Shown here piece after piece: positions 1 to 10,220 of a stretch of DNA of 64,000 bases. A program made the position numbers and the translations under genes. This DNA is from Methylocaldum sp. 14B (GTDB taxonomy: Bacteria; Pseudomonadota; Gammaproteobacteria; Methylococcales; Methylococcaceae). The notes beneath the pieces were generated by a model that worked only from the letters and a program-made list of their open reading frames with translations, searched no databases and was not told the DNA's origin. The stretch is taken from assembly GCF_002005105.1 (NCBI RefSeq), contig NZ_MSCV01000009.1, positions 110,485 through 174,484 on the forward strand. The letters are read 5' to 3'. Position 1 is the stretch's first letter, and each line of letters starts with the position of its first letter.

Positions 1-542
1 CGGGCGCTGCCGATGGCCGGGTGCGGGACATCGCCGTCGCCGGCAATCTCATTGGATGTATCGATCACGACGACGCGCTTGCCGAAATCGTCGGCCAGTA
101 CGCGCGCCACCTCTCTCAATTTGGTCGTCTTTCCGACGCCGGGCCGGCCGAGCAATACGAGGCTCTTGCCGCTCTCGACGAGATCACGTATCAGATCGAT
201 GGTTCCGAATACCGCGCGCCCCACGCGCAAGGTCAAACCGATGATCTCGCCCCGCCGGTTGCGAATGGCGGAAATGCGGTGCAAAGTCCCCTCGATGCCG
301 GCGCGGTTGTCCGCGCCGAATTCACCCAAGGCGCCGATTACGGCATCAAGGTCTTCGCGGGTAACCGGTTGATTCGATAAGTTCAGGGCGGCGTGGGGAT
401 AGCGTGCCTGGGGCAGGCGCCCTAAGTCCAAGATGATTTCGAGCAATTCCCCCTGGCCTTGCAGCGCTAGGGATTTCTGGAGCTCCGGTGGAAGGAGCTT
501 TATGAGCAGGTGGAGATCATCGAGATGGGTCTTGGCGGTCAC
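1..542 (-). CDS. Ycf45/SpoIIIAA-like AAA ATPase, 3' end cut by window edge
   Basis: The minus strand is open from a GTG at 542 to the window edge. An in-frame TGA lies a few codons upstream, so GTG is the only start seen; it has no convincing ribosome binding site. A Walker A motif (GRPGVGKTT, about residues 132-140) is followed by REVARVLADD and VIDTSNEIAGDGDVPHPAIG, which are hallmarks of the Ycf45/SpoIIIAA family of P-loop ATPases, many of which carry a C-terminal R3H nucleic-acid-binding domain. That domain would lie outside the window. The family is best known from cyanobacteria, plastids and Firmicutes; its role in proteobacteria is not established. The next gene downstream on the same strand is not visible. 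Confidence 0.8.
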   Translation of the reverse strand, partial: MTAKTHLDDLHLLIKLLPPELQKSLALQGQGELLEIILDLGRLPQARYPHAALNLSNQPVTREDLDAVIGALGEFGADNRAGIEGTLHRISAIRNRRGEIIGLTLRVGRAVFGTIDLIRDLVESGKSLVLLGRPGVGKTTKLREVARVLADDFGKRVVVIDTSNEIAGDGDVPHPAIGSA

Positions 543-696
543 ATCTTTGCACGGGGTGTTCTTTCAAGCCCTGTCCGACGCCGTAACGGCATCCAATCGC
601 GTGTCCGCAGCTCCGCCGAGCCGTCAGGTCGATGATTCGAGAACATCTCTATCGACCATTACCTTCCCCGCCCGTCCGGCCGCGGACGCCTCCTGG

Positions 697-2187
697 TCAG
701 TCGCATTCGTACGATTTCTGGATCCGTCCGTTCTCGTCCACCGTTTCGAGTCTCGCCTTGAATCCCCACAGCCGGCGCACATGCCGCAGCATCTCGTTGG
801 TGCTCTCTCCTAAGGGGCGGCGATGATGCTGATAATGCCGCAGGGTCAACGACCGGTCTCCTCGGGTGTCCACCCGGTAGACCTGAATGCTGGGTTCCAG
901 GTTGCCGAGGTTGTACTGATCCGAAAGCACGTGGCGAACGGCTCGATAGCCGTCCTCGTCGTGAATGTGGGTGATTTCCAGTTCGTCGTTCAAATCGTCG
1001 TCCAGCACGCTGAACAGCTTGAAATCCCGAATGACCTTGGGCGAGAGGTATTGGGCGATGAAACTCTCGTCCTTGAAATTGCGCATGGCGAAGTCCAGCG
1101 TCTTGGTCCAATCGGTATCCACAAGATCGGGGAACCATTTCCGATCTTCGTCGGCGGGATGTTCGCAGATCCGCCGAATGTCGCTCATCATGGCGAATCC
1201 CAAGGCATAAGGATTGAGTCCCGAAAAGTGATTGCTGTAATACGGCGGCTGGCTGATGACGTTGGTATGCGATTGCAGGAATTCCAGCATGAATCCGTCG
1301 GTCACCAAGCCTTCGTCATAGAGCCTGTTCAGAAGGGTGTAGTGCCAGAAGGTCGCCCAACCCTCGTTCATTACCTTGGTTTGACGCTGGGGATAGAGAT
1401 ATTGCGCGATCTTGCGGACGATTCGAATGATTTCCCGCTGCCAAGACTCCAGCAGCGGCGCGTTCTTCTCGAAGAAATAAAGGAGATTTTCCTCGGGTTC
1501 GGCCGGAAACTGATGGGCTTGCTCCTGGAAGTATCTTTCCTTCTTTGGAACGGTGCGCAGCCATAAATCGTTAATCTGCGACTGAAGATATTCCTCCCGC
1601 TCTTTCTGCCTATGCTTCTCCTCGGTTATCGAAAGCGCCGGCGGCCGGCGGTAACGGTCCACGCCGTAGTTCATCAAGGCATGACAGGAATCCAGCAGCT
1701 CCTCTACGGCCGAGACGCCGTAACGTTCTTCGCATTCCGCGATGTAGTTCCGGGCGAACACCAGGTAATCGATGATGGCGTCGGCATTGGTCCAGGTCTT
1801 GAACAAATAATTGTTTTTGAAGAAGGAGTTATGGCCATAACAGGCATGCGCGATGACCAGCGCCTGCATGGTCATGCTGTTCTCCTCCATGAGATAGGCG
1901 ATACACGGGTTGGAATTGATGACCAGCTCGTAGGCCAGCCCCATGTATCCGCGCCGATAGCTTTTCTCGACGGTCAGAAACTGCTTGCCGAAGGACCAAT
2001 GCGGGTAGAACACCGGCATGCCCGTGCTCGAATAGCAGTCCATCATCTGTTCCGAGGTGATGATCTCGATTTGGTTGGGATAAGTGTCCAGGCCGAAACC
2101 AGCCGCGATTCGGGCGATCTCGGTGTCATAGCTCTGAAGGAGTTCGAAAGTCCATTCGGAGCCTTCTGAAAGGGGTTTGCGGCTCAT
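697..2187 (-). CDS. SpoVR family protein (YcgB-like)
   Basis: A 496-residue protein of the usual SpoVR/YcgB length. Family-typical stretches include an N-terminal region with YPNQIEII, FYPHWSFGK and AYLMEENSM, and a conserved HACYGHNSFFKNN segment. Its ATG at 2187 overlaps the stop of the DUF444 gene (2184), so translation is probably coupled. It is the third gene of a kinase-DUF444-SpoVR operon, the same trio as E. coli yeaG-yeaH-ycgB, which is tied to stationary-phase and nitrogen-starvation physiology. The biochemical activity of SpoVR is unknown. Identification is secure; function is not. Confidence 0.92.
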   Translation of the reverse strand: MSRKPLSEGSEWTFELLQSYDTEIARIAAGFGLDTYPNQIEIITSEQMMDCYSSTGMPVFYPHWSFGKQFLTVEKSYRRGYMGLAYELVINSNPCIAYLMEENSMTMQALVIAHACYGHNSFFKNNYLFKTWTNADAIIDYLVFARNYIAECEERYGVSAVEELLDSCHALMNYGVDRYRRPPALSITEEKHRQKEREEYLQSQINDLWLRTVPKKERYFQEQAHQFPAEPEENLLYFFEKNAPLLESWQREIIRIVRKIAQYLYPQRQTKVMNEGWATFWHYTLLNRLYDEGLVTDGFMLEFLQSHTNVISQPPYYSNHFSGLNPYALGFAMMSDIRRICEHPADEDRKWFPDLVDTDWTKTLDFAMRNFKDESFIAQYLSPKVIRDFKLFSVLDDDLNDELEITHIHDEDGYRAVRHVLSDQYNLGNLEPSIQVYRVDTRGDRSLTLRHYQHHRRPLGESTNEMLRHVRRLWGFKARLETVDENGRIQKSYECD

Positions 2188-3446
2188 GCCTGCTGCTTCT
2201 TGAAGAGTTCTCTAAAGACCGGATAAATGTCCGCCGCGCTATAAATCGGCTGCATGGCAAAGTTGGGCCAGTATTCCGCCACTTTTTCGTATTCCATCCA
2301 CAGGCTGTGGGGCTCGTGGTTGTTGATCTCGATATAGGCGTAATACTGCACGCTCGCCATGATGTCTTCGATCAGCAAGCGCGAACAATTCGTCGAGTCC
2401 TCGGGCCAGTTGTCGCCGTCCGACGCCTGGGCGCCGTAGATGTTCCAGTCGCCCGAGGGGTAGCGGTCGCGGATGATGTCCTTCATCAACTCGAGTGCGC
2501 TCGACACAACGGTCCCACCGGTTTCCCGCGAATAGAAGAAATCCTGTTCATCCACCTCCAGCGCCACCGTATGATGACGAATGAAAACCACGTCCGTCTT
2601 TTCGTAATTTCGCGTAAGAAACAAGTAAAGCAACAAGAAAAAACGTTTCGCAAGATTCTTTTTCACCTCGTCCATGGAACCGGAGACGTCCATGAGGCAA
2701 AACATCACGGCCTGGGTGCTGGGCTTCGGAACTTGAATGCGGTTTCGGTAACGGAGATCGATGGTGTCGAGGAACGGCACTGCCCGAATCCTGCGCTCCA
2801 GCAGGGCGATCTCCTCGCTCAATGCGGCGATACGCTCCTCGTCAGGCTCACCGCCAGTTAGCAAAGCCGCGAGTTCGACTTCCAGCTCCCGCTTCCGGTC
2901 CGCCGATGGCGCGCGCAAGGCCGTGCGGCGCGCCAAGGCCTCCCGCATCGAGCGGATGACGTGCAGGTTCGAGGGCGATCCGTCGCTGGTAAAACCCGCG
3001 TGCTGACTCTTGAAAGTGGCTTCTCTCGCCAGTTGCCGCTTCACCATGTTCGGCAGCTCGAGATCTTCGAAGATGAATTCCAAAAACTCTTCGCGCGACA
3101 ATTCGAAAACGAATTCGTCCATGCCCTCGCCGGTATCGCTGGCACGGTTGCCCGAACCGCCCTCCTCGCCTTCCGGACGGGGTACCTTGTCGCCCGCTAT
3201 AAACTCCTTATTGCCGGGTTGAACGACCTCCCGCCGCCCGCCTTGGCCATGCCGAAACGTCGGTTCCGAAATATCCTTGGTCGGAATCTGAATCTTTTCG
3301 CCACGGTCTACGTCCGTTACCGACCGCTTCGCGACGGCATCGGCAACGGCCTTGCGAATCTGACCGCGGAAGCGTTGGAGAAAGCGCTGCCGATTGACAG
3401 CGCTCTTGTTCTTGGGGTTTAAGCGGCGGTCTATAAATTGACTCAT
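2184..3446 (-). CDS. yeaH: DUF444 / YeaH-YhbH family protein with VWA-like domain
   Basis: A 420-residue cytoplasmic protein. The N-terminus (SQFIDRRLNPKNKSAVNRQRF) and the central segment VMFCLMDVSGSMDEVKKN mark the DUF444/YeaH family. DVSGSM is a metal-ion-dependent adhesion site (MIDAS) like that of von Willebrand factor A domains, followed by a second conserved GGTVVSSALELM segment. It lies 23 bases downstream of the PrkA kinase gene and overlaps the SpoVR gene by four bases. In the E. coli system YeaH works with the kinase YeaG. The exact partner protein is not known, so a role as adaptor or effector of the kinase is inferred. Confidence 0.92.
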   Translation of the reverse strand: MSQFIDRRLNPKNKSAVNRQRFLQRFRGQIRKAVADAVAKRSVTDVDRGEKIQIPTKDISEPTFRHGQGGRREVVQPGNKEFIAGDKVPRPEGEEGGSGNRASDTGEGMDEFVFELSREEFLEFIFEDLELPNMVKRQLAREATFKSQHAGFTSDGSPSNLHVIRSMREALARRTALRAPSADRKRELEVELAALLTGGEPDEERIAALSEEIALLERRIRAVPFLDTIDLRYRNRIQVPKPSTQAVMFCLMDVSGSMDEVKKNLAKRFFLLLYLFLTRNYEKTDVVFIRHHTVALEVDEQDFFYSRETGGTVVSSALELMKDIIRDRYPSGDWNIYGAQASDGDNWPEDSTNCSRLLIEDIMASVQYYAYIEINNHEPHSLWMEYEKVAEYWPNFAMQPIYSAADIYPVFRELFKKQQA

Positions 3447-3469
3447 GGGCTTGAATACCTATCGCTCGG

Positions 3470-5392
3470 TTAAGAGGACTTGCGCACCCTGAGATACCAT
3501 TCGCACAACAGCCGCACCTGCTTGGGCGTGTACCCTTTGTGAACCATGCGGTTCACGAATTCCTCGTGTTTCTTCTGATCGTCCAGCGACGCCTTGGCGT
3601 TGAAGGAGATCACCGGCAGCAGTTCTTCCGTATTGGCGAACATCTTCTTCTCGATGACCGCACGCAGCTTTTCATAGCTGGTCCAGGCCGGATTCTTGCC
3701 GGCGTTCTTGGCGCGGGCACGCAGCACGAAGTTCACCACTTCATTGCGGAAATCCTTGGGATTGCTGATGCCTGCCGGTTTTTCGATCTTTTCGAGTTCC
3801 TCGTTGAGCGCCCTGCGGTCGAAACTCTCGCCGGTATCCGGATCGCGGTATTCCTGATCCTGTATCCAGTAGTCGGCGTACGTAACATACCGGTCGAAGA
3901 TGTTCTGTCCGTACTCGGAATACGATTCCAGGTAAGCGGTCTGGATTTCCTTGCCGATGAAATCCACATAGCGCGGCACCAGGAATTCCTTGATGAAGCG
4001 CAGATAACGCTCCTGCACCTCCGGCGGGAATTGCTCCTGCGTGATCTGCTGTTCCAGCGTATACAGCAAGTGAACGGGATTCGCCGCGACTTCGGAATGG
4101 TCGAAGTTGAACACTTTCGACAGGATCTTGAACGCGAAGCGCGTGGAAAGACCGGTCATCCCTTCGTCCACGCCCGCGAAGTCCCGGTATTCCTGATAGG
4201 ATTTCGCCTTGGGATCGGTGTCCTTCAGGTTCTCGCCGTCGTAAACCCGCATTTTCGAGTAAACATTGGAGTTCTCCGGTTCTTTAAGCCTCGACAGCAC
4301 CGCGAACTGCGCCAGCATTTTCAGTGTGTGGGGTGCGCAGGGCGAATCGGACAGCGAACTGTGGATCAAGAGTTTCTCGTAAATCTTGATCTCTTCTGAA
4401 ACCCTTAGGCAATAAGGCACTTTGACCACATAGACACGGTCCAGAAACGCCTCGTTGTTCTTGTTGTTCTTGAACTGCAACCACTCGGACTCGTTCGAAT
4501 GGGCCATGATGATGCCCTCGAACGGAATGGCCGAAAGCCCTTCGGTACCTTTGTAATTGCCCTCCTGGGTCGCCGTCAGGAGAGGATGCAGCACCTTGAT
4601 CGGCGCCTTGAACATCTCCACGAATTCCATGATACCTCGGTTGCCGAGGCAAAGGCCGCCCGAGAAGCTGTAGGCATCCGGATCGTCCTGGCTGAAGCGC
4701 TCCAGCTTCCGGATGTCGACCTTGCCGACCAGGGACGAGATGTCCTGGTTGTTTTCGTCGCCCGGTTCGGTCTTCGACACCGCCCGCTGATCCAACATGG
4801 ACGGGCGCACCTTGACGACGCGGAATTTGGTGATATCGCCGTTGTACTCGTGCAGGCGTTTCACCGCCCAAGGCGACATGATCGTATTGAAGTAACGGCG
4901 CGGGATACCGTATTCGTTTTCGAGAATCGGACCGTCCTCTTCGGGGTCGAACAGTCCCAGCGGCGATTCGTTGATGGGCGAACCCTTGATGGCGTAAAAC
5001 GGCACCTGCTCCATGAGGTGCTTCAACTTCTCGGCCAGCGAAGACTTGCCGCCTCCGACCGGGCCCAGCAAGTACAGAATCTGTTTGCGCTCTTCCAGCC
5101 CCTGAGCGGCGTGGCGGAAAAATGCCACCATCTGCTCAATGGTTTCCTCCATGCCGTAAAAATCGGCAAAAGCCGGATAGCGCTTGATGACTTTATTGGC
5201 GAAAATGCGTGAAAGGCGCGGATCGAGCCGGGTGTCGACCAGTTCGGGTTCGCCGATGGCGATCAGCATACGCTCGGCTGGACTGGCGTAGGCCGTCGGA
5301 TCCTTACGGCAAATTTCTAGATATTCCTGAAGCGAATACTCTTCTTCGCGCGCTTTTTCATAGCGGGATTGATAGTGATCGAAGATACCCAT
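3470..5392 (-). CDS. yeaG: PrkA/YeaG-type serine protein kinase
   Basis: A 640-residue protein, the normal PrkA length. The N-terminal AAA-type PrkA domain has Walker A GPVGGGKSS at residues 110-118, and the C-terminal half matches the PrkA kinase-like domain (ending MVHKGYTPKQVRLLCEWYL). It is the first gene of the operon with the DUF444 and SpoVR genes; the ATG at 5392 is preceded by a GAGG-type ribosome binding site. PrkA family proteins are reported serine kinases active under starvation and stress. Whether this copy acts as kinase or, as recently proposed for relatives, as a protease-like AAA protein cannot be told from sequence. Confidence 0.93.
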   Translation of the reverse strand: MGIFDHYQSRYEKAREEEYSLQEYLEICRKDPTAYASPAERMLIAIGEPELVDTRLDPRLSRIFANKVIKRYPAFADFYGMEETIEQMVAFFRHAAQGLEERKQILYLLGPVGGGKSSLAEKLKHLMEQVPFYAIKGSPINESPLGLFDPEEDGPILENEYGIPRRYFNTIMSPWAVKRLHEYNGDITKFRVVKVRPSMLDQRAVSKTEPGDENNQDISSLVGKVDIRKLERFSQDDPDAYSFSGGLCLGNRGIMEFVEMFKAPIKVLHPLLTATQEGNYKGTEGLSAIPFEGIIMAHSNESEWLQFKNNKNNEAFLDRVYVVKVPYCLRVSEEIKIYEKLLIHSSLSDSPCAPHTLKMLAQFAVLSRLKEPENSNVYSKMRVYDGENLKDTDPKAKSYQEYRDFAGVDEGMTGLSTRFAFKILSKVFNFDHSEVAANPVHLLYTLEQQITQEQFPPEVQERYLRFIKEFLVPRYVDFIGKEIQTAYLESYSEYGQNIFDRYVTYADYWIQDQEYRDPDTGESFDRRALNEELEKIEKPAGISNPKDFRNEVVNFVLRARAKNAGKNPAWTSYEKLRAVIEKKMFANTEELLPVISFNAKASLDDQKKHEEFVNRMVHKGYTPKQVRLLCEWYLRVRKSS

Positions 5393-5942
5393 AGATGCGA
5401 GGTCTCCTCTGCAATCAGCAGATGCTCAAAAAGGTCTTAACGTCTCCGGCGAGAGGACCGCAAGCTGCCTCGTTCGATATTTTGCTGGTTGAGACAACGA
5501 GCGTATTAACTGTCCCTATCATAGCGAACGTGGCTTTCTCATCCATCCGCACTATGCAATAAATGCGGCGCTCGCGGCTCTTACCGCTAAGACGTAGCCT
5601 AACATATTTCGGTTCCTCGGCTGCGAGACACCCAAGAAAAACTTTATGCCAAAGAGAACCTCATCGAGCATGTAACAAAACTGTTTCGCACTGCTTGCCG
5701 AGCGATACACAATACTTAGCGATGGCCGAACTCGAGCCCACTCCGCTGTATTGTCCTCTTATTAGTTTAGAATTAATCGTCGGCCATACGTTCGACGCTA
5801 AACACCCGAGTTTATGCCGGGAAGCGTATTTCCAATAAACGGCACCATCTTCTCGATCATTTGCAATGCTCAGCCACACTTGACACGAAACCTGTGCCGA
5901 TGTTCCACTTCGGGCCACAAGCACGTTTGAACTCCGAGGAGA
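5393..5942. other. Intergenic stretch between divergent operons
   Basis: About 550 bases separate the PrkA operon (minus) from the sugar ABC operon (plus). The base composition is more AT-rich than the flanking genes, as expected for a double promoter region. Small open frames here have no ribosome binding sites or recognisable products. No terminator, tRNA or repeat was found. Confidence 0.6.
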
Positions 5943-7274
5943 ATGGACTTCCGGATGGGCGTCTACCGCCTGAGAGCGGGACGGTTTTTTCAAGTCAACA
6001 AGTGGCCGGCCCGCATCTCGTCGCGGTGCTCGATCGCGCTACTGCGCCTGCTGTTTCTTCTGTCCCTCGGTTTGCCGGTGTGGTCCTGCCGCAATCCGGA
6101 ACCCGTCGGACCGCCTCATTTGACCTGGTATGTGTTCGACGAACCTTCCGGCGCCTTCCGAGAAGCCGCCCGGCGCTGCACCGAATTCGCAAAAGACCGC
6201 TATCGCATCGATGTCGTCTCTCTGCCGGCCGATGCCGATCAGCAAAGGGAGCAATTGACGCGCCGCCTGGCTGCAGGCGACGAATCTATCGACATCATCG
6301 GGATGGACGTGATCTGGACCGCCGAATTCGCCGAAGCGGGCTGGATACGGGAATGGCCGATGAGATCGACCCGCCGGGCTTCAGCCGGTCGGTTTCCGAT
6401 AACGGTTCAAACCGCTACTTATAAGAATGTGTTCTGGGCGACGCCTTTCACGACCAATGTCCAATTGCTCTGGTATCGAACCGACCGTGTCCCGACACCG
6501 CCGGATACCTGGGACGAGATGATCGATTCGGCCGAGAAGTTGGGCAGGAATGGCCGGATTCAGGTTCAGGGCGAACGCTATGAGGGGCTGACCGTCCTTT
6601 TTGTATCCCTGCTCGCCTCGGCCGGGGGCACGGTCCTGGATGCTGGGGGACAGCAGGTCTCCCTGGAGCCCGAACCCACCCGTAAAGCTCTTCAGGTGAT
6701 GAAGCGGTTGGCGACTTCTCCCGCGGCCGATCCGGGGCTGTCCACCAGCCGCGAAGACCAGGCGCGGCTGGCTTTCGAAACCGGCAATTCGGCATTCATG
6801 CTCAACTATACCTTCGTCTGGCCCAGCGCTCGGCAGAACGCGCCCGACGTCGCGGCGAACATGGGCTGGGCACGCTGGCCCGCGGTTCTGCCCGGCCGGC
6901 CCAGCCGGGTGACGGTCGGAGGCATCGATCTCGCCGTCAGCACCTACTCGCGTTATCCCGAACTCGCCTTCAACGCGGCCGAATGCCTAGCAAGCAGGGA
7001 TAATCAGCGGATCGCCGCACAACGCGGGGGACTTCCACCCACCGTGTCCGCCCTTTATAACGATCCGGCCGTGCGTCGCCGGCTGCCGTTCGCGGATGTG
7101 CTGCGAGCGGCCTTGAACGATGCGGTGGAACGTCCTCAAACGCCGCTCTACGCCGACGTGTCCCTCGCCATCAGCCGCACCCTTCATCCCATGCGCGACA
7201 TCGAGCCGGACCGGGATACGACTCGCTTGCGGAAAGCCGTGCAACGAGCATTGCGTTCGGAAGGCTTGCTATGA
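5943..7274 (+). CDS. Sugar ABC transporter substrate-binding lipoprotein
   Basis: A type-1 (MalE/LpqY-like) extracellular sugar-binding protein of about 440 residues. The N-terminus has a hydrophobic segment ending in VWSC, an acceptable lipobox, so it is probably a lipoprotein facing the periplasm. Family features include the MDVIWTAEFAEAGW region near residue 120, WYRTD and PDTWDEM. The start is uncertain: ATG at 5943 has AGGAG only one base upstream, while ATG at 5955 has it about 14 bases away. The stop overlaps the first permease gene by four bases. With that gene, a second permease and an ATPase it forms a complete importer; the downstream GH15 enzyme suggests an alpha-glucoside such as trehalose as substrate (inference). 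Confidence 0.88.
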   Translation: MDFRMGVYRLRAGRFFQVNKWPARISSRCSIALLRLLFLLSLGLPVWSCRNPEPVGPPHLTWYVFDEPSGAFREAARRCTEFAKDRYRIDVVSLPADADQQREQLTRRLAAGDESIDIIGMDVIWTAEFAEAGWIREWPMRSTRRASAGRFPITVQTATYKNVFWATPFTTNVQLLWYRTDRVPTPPDTWDEMIDSAEKLGRNGRIQVQGERYEGLTVLFVSLLASAGGTVLDAGGQQVSLEPEPTRKALQVMKRLATSPAADPGLSTSREDQARLAFETGNSAFMLNYTFVWPSARQNAPDVAANMGWARWPAVLPGRPSRVTVGGIDLAVSTYSRYPELAFNAAECLASRDNQRIAAQRGGLPPTVSALYNDPAVRRRLPFADVLRAALNDAVERPQTPLYADVSLAISRTLHPMRDIEPDRDTTRLRKAVQRALRSEGLL

Positions 7275-8134
7275 GGCGTGCCCAGAACGTCAAAGGATGG
7301 CTTTTTTGCACCCCGGCTCTAGCCGCGATGGCTTTGGTTACGGCCTATCCCATTCTCGATGCCGTCCGGCTCTCGCTTTACCGCTACGACCTACGCCACG
7401 CGGCTCCGCCCGATTTCATAGGCATCGGCAACTACTTCAGCGTATTAAGTTCGGAAGTATGGTGGCAGGCGCTTGGAAATACGCTTCTGATCACGACCAT
7501 TTCGGTTTTTTTCGAGCTGGTGCTCGGCTTCGCTCTCGCACTGCTCATGCATAAAGCCGTGTTCGGACGCCGAACGGTCCGTTCGGCGGCTTTGGTGCCT
7601 TACGCCATCATCACCGTGGTAGCAGCTCTCGCCTGGAAGTTCGCATTCGATCCGACCACCGGATTCGTCAACAGCCTGCTCGGCGTCGATCGAGCCTGGC
7701 TCAACGAACGCTGGTCGGCATTCGGCGTCATCATACTCAGCGAGATCTGGAAAACCACACCGTTCATGGCTCTTTTGCTGCTGGCCGGCCTGAGCCTCAT
7801 TCCGGATGATGTGCTCAGGGCGGCTCGGGTCGACGGAGCATCCGCCTTACAGCGCTTCCGTCTCATTACCCTGCCCTTGATGAAACCGTCCATCTTGGTG
7901 GCGCTGCTGTTCCGGACCTTGGATGCTTTTCGCATCTTCGATTCGGTCTATGTTCTGACACGCGGCGCGCATGGCACCGAATCGGTATCGGTGATTGGAT
8001 ACAACACGCTGATTGCCCGTCTCAACCTGGGTTTGGGTTCGGCGGTATCGGTGCTGATTTTTCTGTGCACGCTCGCGATCGCTCTGCTCTTCACCAAGAG
8101 CTTCGGAACGCCCTTGCTCCGCACGGGACGGTGA
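7271..8134 (+). CDS. Sugar ABC transporter permease (MalF/ThuF type)
   Basis: A 287-residue inner-membrane protein with about six predicted helices and the permease EAA-type loop ([13 protein letters not shown] then LPLMKPSI, near residues 180-205), which contacts the ATPase. The short length without the extra MalF periplasmic domain matches the SugA/ThuF branch used for disaccharide uptake. Its ATG overlaps the stop of the binding-protein gene, and the second permease starts one base after its stop. Substrate specificity cannot be read from the sequence. Confidence 0.92.
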   Translation: MRRAQNVKGWLFCTPALAAMALVTAYPILDAVRLSLYRYDLRHAAPPDFIGIGNYFSVLSSEVWWQALGNTLLITTISVFFELVLGFALALLMHKAVFGRRTVRSAALVPYAIITVVAALAWKFAFDPTTGFVNSLLGVDRAWLNERWSAFGVIILSEIWKTTPFMALLLLAGLSLIPDDVLRAARVDGASALQRFRLITLPLMKPSILVALLFRTLDAFRIFDSVYVLTRGAHGTESVSVIGYNTLIARLNLGLGSAVSVLIFLCTLAIALLFTKSFGTPLLRTGR

Positions 8135-8135
8135 C

Positions 8136-8972
8136 ATGCGAATACGATTCGCAGGTATGGACGGATTCCTCGGTGCCTTGGGAAGTCTCCTCGTTGTTAC
8201 TTACGCCTTGTTGCCCGTGATTTGGATCATATCGCTGTCGCTCAAGCCTGGGCGCGAACTCGGCAATGCGCGTTTTTTCCCGGACACGCTCAGTCTCGAG
8301 CACTACCGAACGGTCTTTAACGACCCGCAATTTCCGGCGGCGCTCTTGAACTCCGTGGGCATCGCTTCGATCGCCACCGGGTTGTCCATAACAATCGCCA
8401 TTTTTGCGGCGTACGCCATCGTTCGGCTCGACTTTCGCGGCAAACACTGGATTTTTTACGGCACGCTCGCGGTAGCCATGTTTCCGCCGATATCCGTGGT
8501 CGGTCCCTTGTTCGAACTCTGGCGCACGCTGCGTCTTTTCGACACCTGGCCGGGCTTGATCCTTCCCTATCTGAGCTTCACCTTGCCGCTCGCCATTTGG
8601 ACCTTGACCGCTTTTTTCCGCGAAATCCCGTGGGACCTGGAGCGAGCCGCACGAGTCGACGGCGCCACCCCGTCGCAAGCCTTTCGGCTGGTCATCTTGC
8701 CGCTGGTGGCGCCGGGAATCGTCGCTTCGGCCATCTTGGTCTTCATTTTCGCGTGGAACGATTTTTTGTTCGCCGCATCCCTCACGTCCACGGATCGGGC
8801 CCGCACCGTGCCGGTCGCCATCGCGTTTTTTACGGGAAGTTCCCAATTCGAGCTGCCTACCGGTTCCATCGCCGCCGCTTCCGTAGTGGTCACGATACCG
8901 ATCATCGCACTGGTCCTGATGTTCCAGCGCCGCATCATTGCCGGACTCACGGCCGGTGCCGTCAAAGGATGA
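8136..8972 (+). CDS. Sugar ABC transporter permease (MalG/ThuG type)
   Basis: A 278-residue inner-membrane protein, partner of the preceding permease. It has the CUT1-family EAA loop ([16 protein letters not shown] followed by LPLVAPGI) near residues 170-195, and the C-terminal segment FAWNDFLFA typical of MalG-like proteins. It begins one base after the stop of the first permease and is followed after 15 bases by the ATPase gene, so the four genes are one transcription unit. Confidence 0.92.
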   Translation: MRIRFAGMDGFLGALGSLLVVTYALLPVIWIISLSLKPGRELGNARFFPDTLSLEHYRTVFNDPQFPAALLNSVGIASIATGLSITIAIFAAYAIVRLDFRGKHWIFYGTLAVAMFPPISVVGPLFELWRTLRLFDTWPGLILPYLSFTLPLAIWTLTAFFREIPWDLERAARVDGATPSQAFRLVILPLVAPGIVASAILVFIFAWNDFLFAASLTSTDRARTVPVAIAFFTGSSQFELPTGSIAAASVVVTIPIIALVLMFQRRIIAGLTAGAVKG

Positions 8973-8987
8973 CCGGGAGAAGCAAGA

Positions 8988-10136
8988 ATGGCCGAAATCG
9001 TCTTCGATCACGTGAGCAAACGCTTTGCCGGCGGGGCCTGGGCGGTCAGAAAGGCAAATTTCACCGTCAAGGACGGCGAGTTTTTCATTCTCGTGGGGCC
9101 GTCAGGCTGCGGCAAGTCGACCCTGCTGAACATGATCGTCGGTCTGGAAGACATCACCGAGGGCGAAATCCGGGTCGACGGCAACAGGATCAATGAACTC
9201 GACCCCAAGGACCGCAACATGGCGATGGTATTCCAAAGCTATGCGCTCTACCCCCATATGACGGTCAGGGAAAACATTTCGTTTCCGCTCAAATTGGCCA
9301 AACTGGCGCGGGACGAAATCAAGCGGCGGGTGGACGAGGTCGCGGCCATCCTCCAACTGGACCCGCTGCTCGACCGCAAACCTTCGGACCTGTCCGGAGG
9401 ACAGCGCCAGCGGGTAGCCATGGGACGAGCGATCGTGCGAAGACCCCAGGTGTTCTTGTTGGACGAGCCCCTATCGAATCTCGATGCTCGGCTGCGCGTT
9501 CAAATGCGCACCGAGATCGCGGCCCTCCAGGAAAGGCTGGGCATCACGACCGTTTACGTCACTCACGACCAAACCGAAGCCATGGTGCTGGGCGATCGTG
9601 TGGCGATATTGCGAAGCGGAGAAGTCCAGCAGATCGGAACGCCGAAGGAACTGTACGAGACGCCCCGTAACGAATTCGTGGCGGGCTTCATCGGATCGCC
9701 GTCGATGAACTTCCTGAATGCCGAGATCGGCGATACCGGCGTGCTGCTGCCTATGGGGCCTTGCCCCCTGCCGCCTTCCTTTCCGTTAGAGCGCCTGAGC
9801 AACCGCTACGTCGTCGCCGGCATCCGTCCGGAACATTTTTGTTTGCCGGGAACGTCGCGTAAAGCCGGCCCCGTTTTTCCGGCTGAAATCATTTCGGTCG
9901 AATGGCTGGGCGCGGATCTTTATCTTCATGTTCAGCCGGCCCCGTCACTCCGGCCATCCAGGGACAAATCGGCGGTTGTCGAGCCGGGAACTCATCCAGC
10001 TGGACTGGTTCTGATTGTCCGAGTGCCTCCCGACCTCCGGCTGAAACGCGGCGATAGGATCGAGCTGACTTACGACGCCACGAAGATTCAACTGTTCGAC
10101 GCCGATACCGGCGAAAATTTTTTGCGGAACCATTGA
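8988..10136 (+). CDS. Sugar ABC transporter ATP-binding protein (UgpC/MalK type)
   Basis: A 382-residue CUT1 ATPase. Walker A is GPSGCGKST near residue 38, the signature is LSGGQRQRVAMGRA, and Walker B is FLLDEPLSNLDA, followed by the switch histidine in VTHDQTEAM. The C-terminal third (GIRPEHF and following) is the TOBE-type regulatory domain of MalK/UgpC. ATG at 8988 lies behind a GGGAGAAG-type ribosome binding site. It energises the two permeases encoded just upstream. Such ATPases can be shared among importers, but the full set here suggests a dedicated system. Confidence 0.94.
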   Translation: MAEIVFDHVSKRFAGGAWAVRKANFTVKDGEFFILVGPSGCGKSTLLNMIVGLEDITEGEIRVDGNRINELDPKDRNMAMVFQSYALYPHMTVRENISFPLKLAKLARDEIKRRVDEVAAILQLDPLLDRKPSDLSGGQRQRVAMGRAIVRRPQVFLLDEPLSNLDARLRVQMRTEIAALQERLGITTVYVTHDQTEAMVLGDRVAILRSGEVQQIGTPKELYETPRNEFVAGFIGSPSMNFLNAEIGDTGVLLPMGPCPLPPSFPLERLSNRYVVAGIRPEHFCLPGTSRKAGPVFPAEIISVEWLGADLYLHVQPAPSLRPSRDKSAVVEPGTHPAGLVLIVRVPPDLRLKRGDRIELTYDATKIQLFDADTGENFLRNH

Positions 10137-10220
10137 AACGACAGTCTGTCGAAGCGCCTTCGGTGATGTGGCGCCCGCGACGGGCATGTTTGAAACGATC
10201 AAAACGTATAGGGAACCGCT

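Noticed and set aside
5563..5838. A 91-codon frame in the PrkA/ABC gap
   Set aside because: No homology, no ribosome binding site and AT-rich promoter-like composition.
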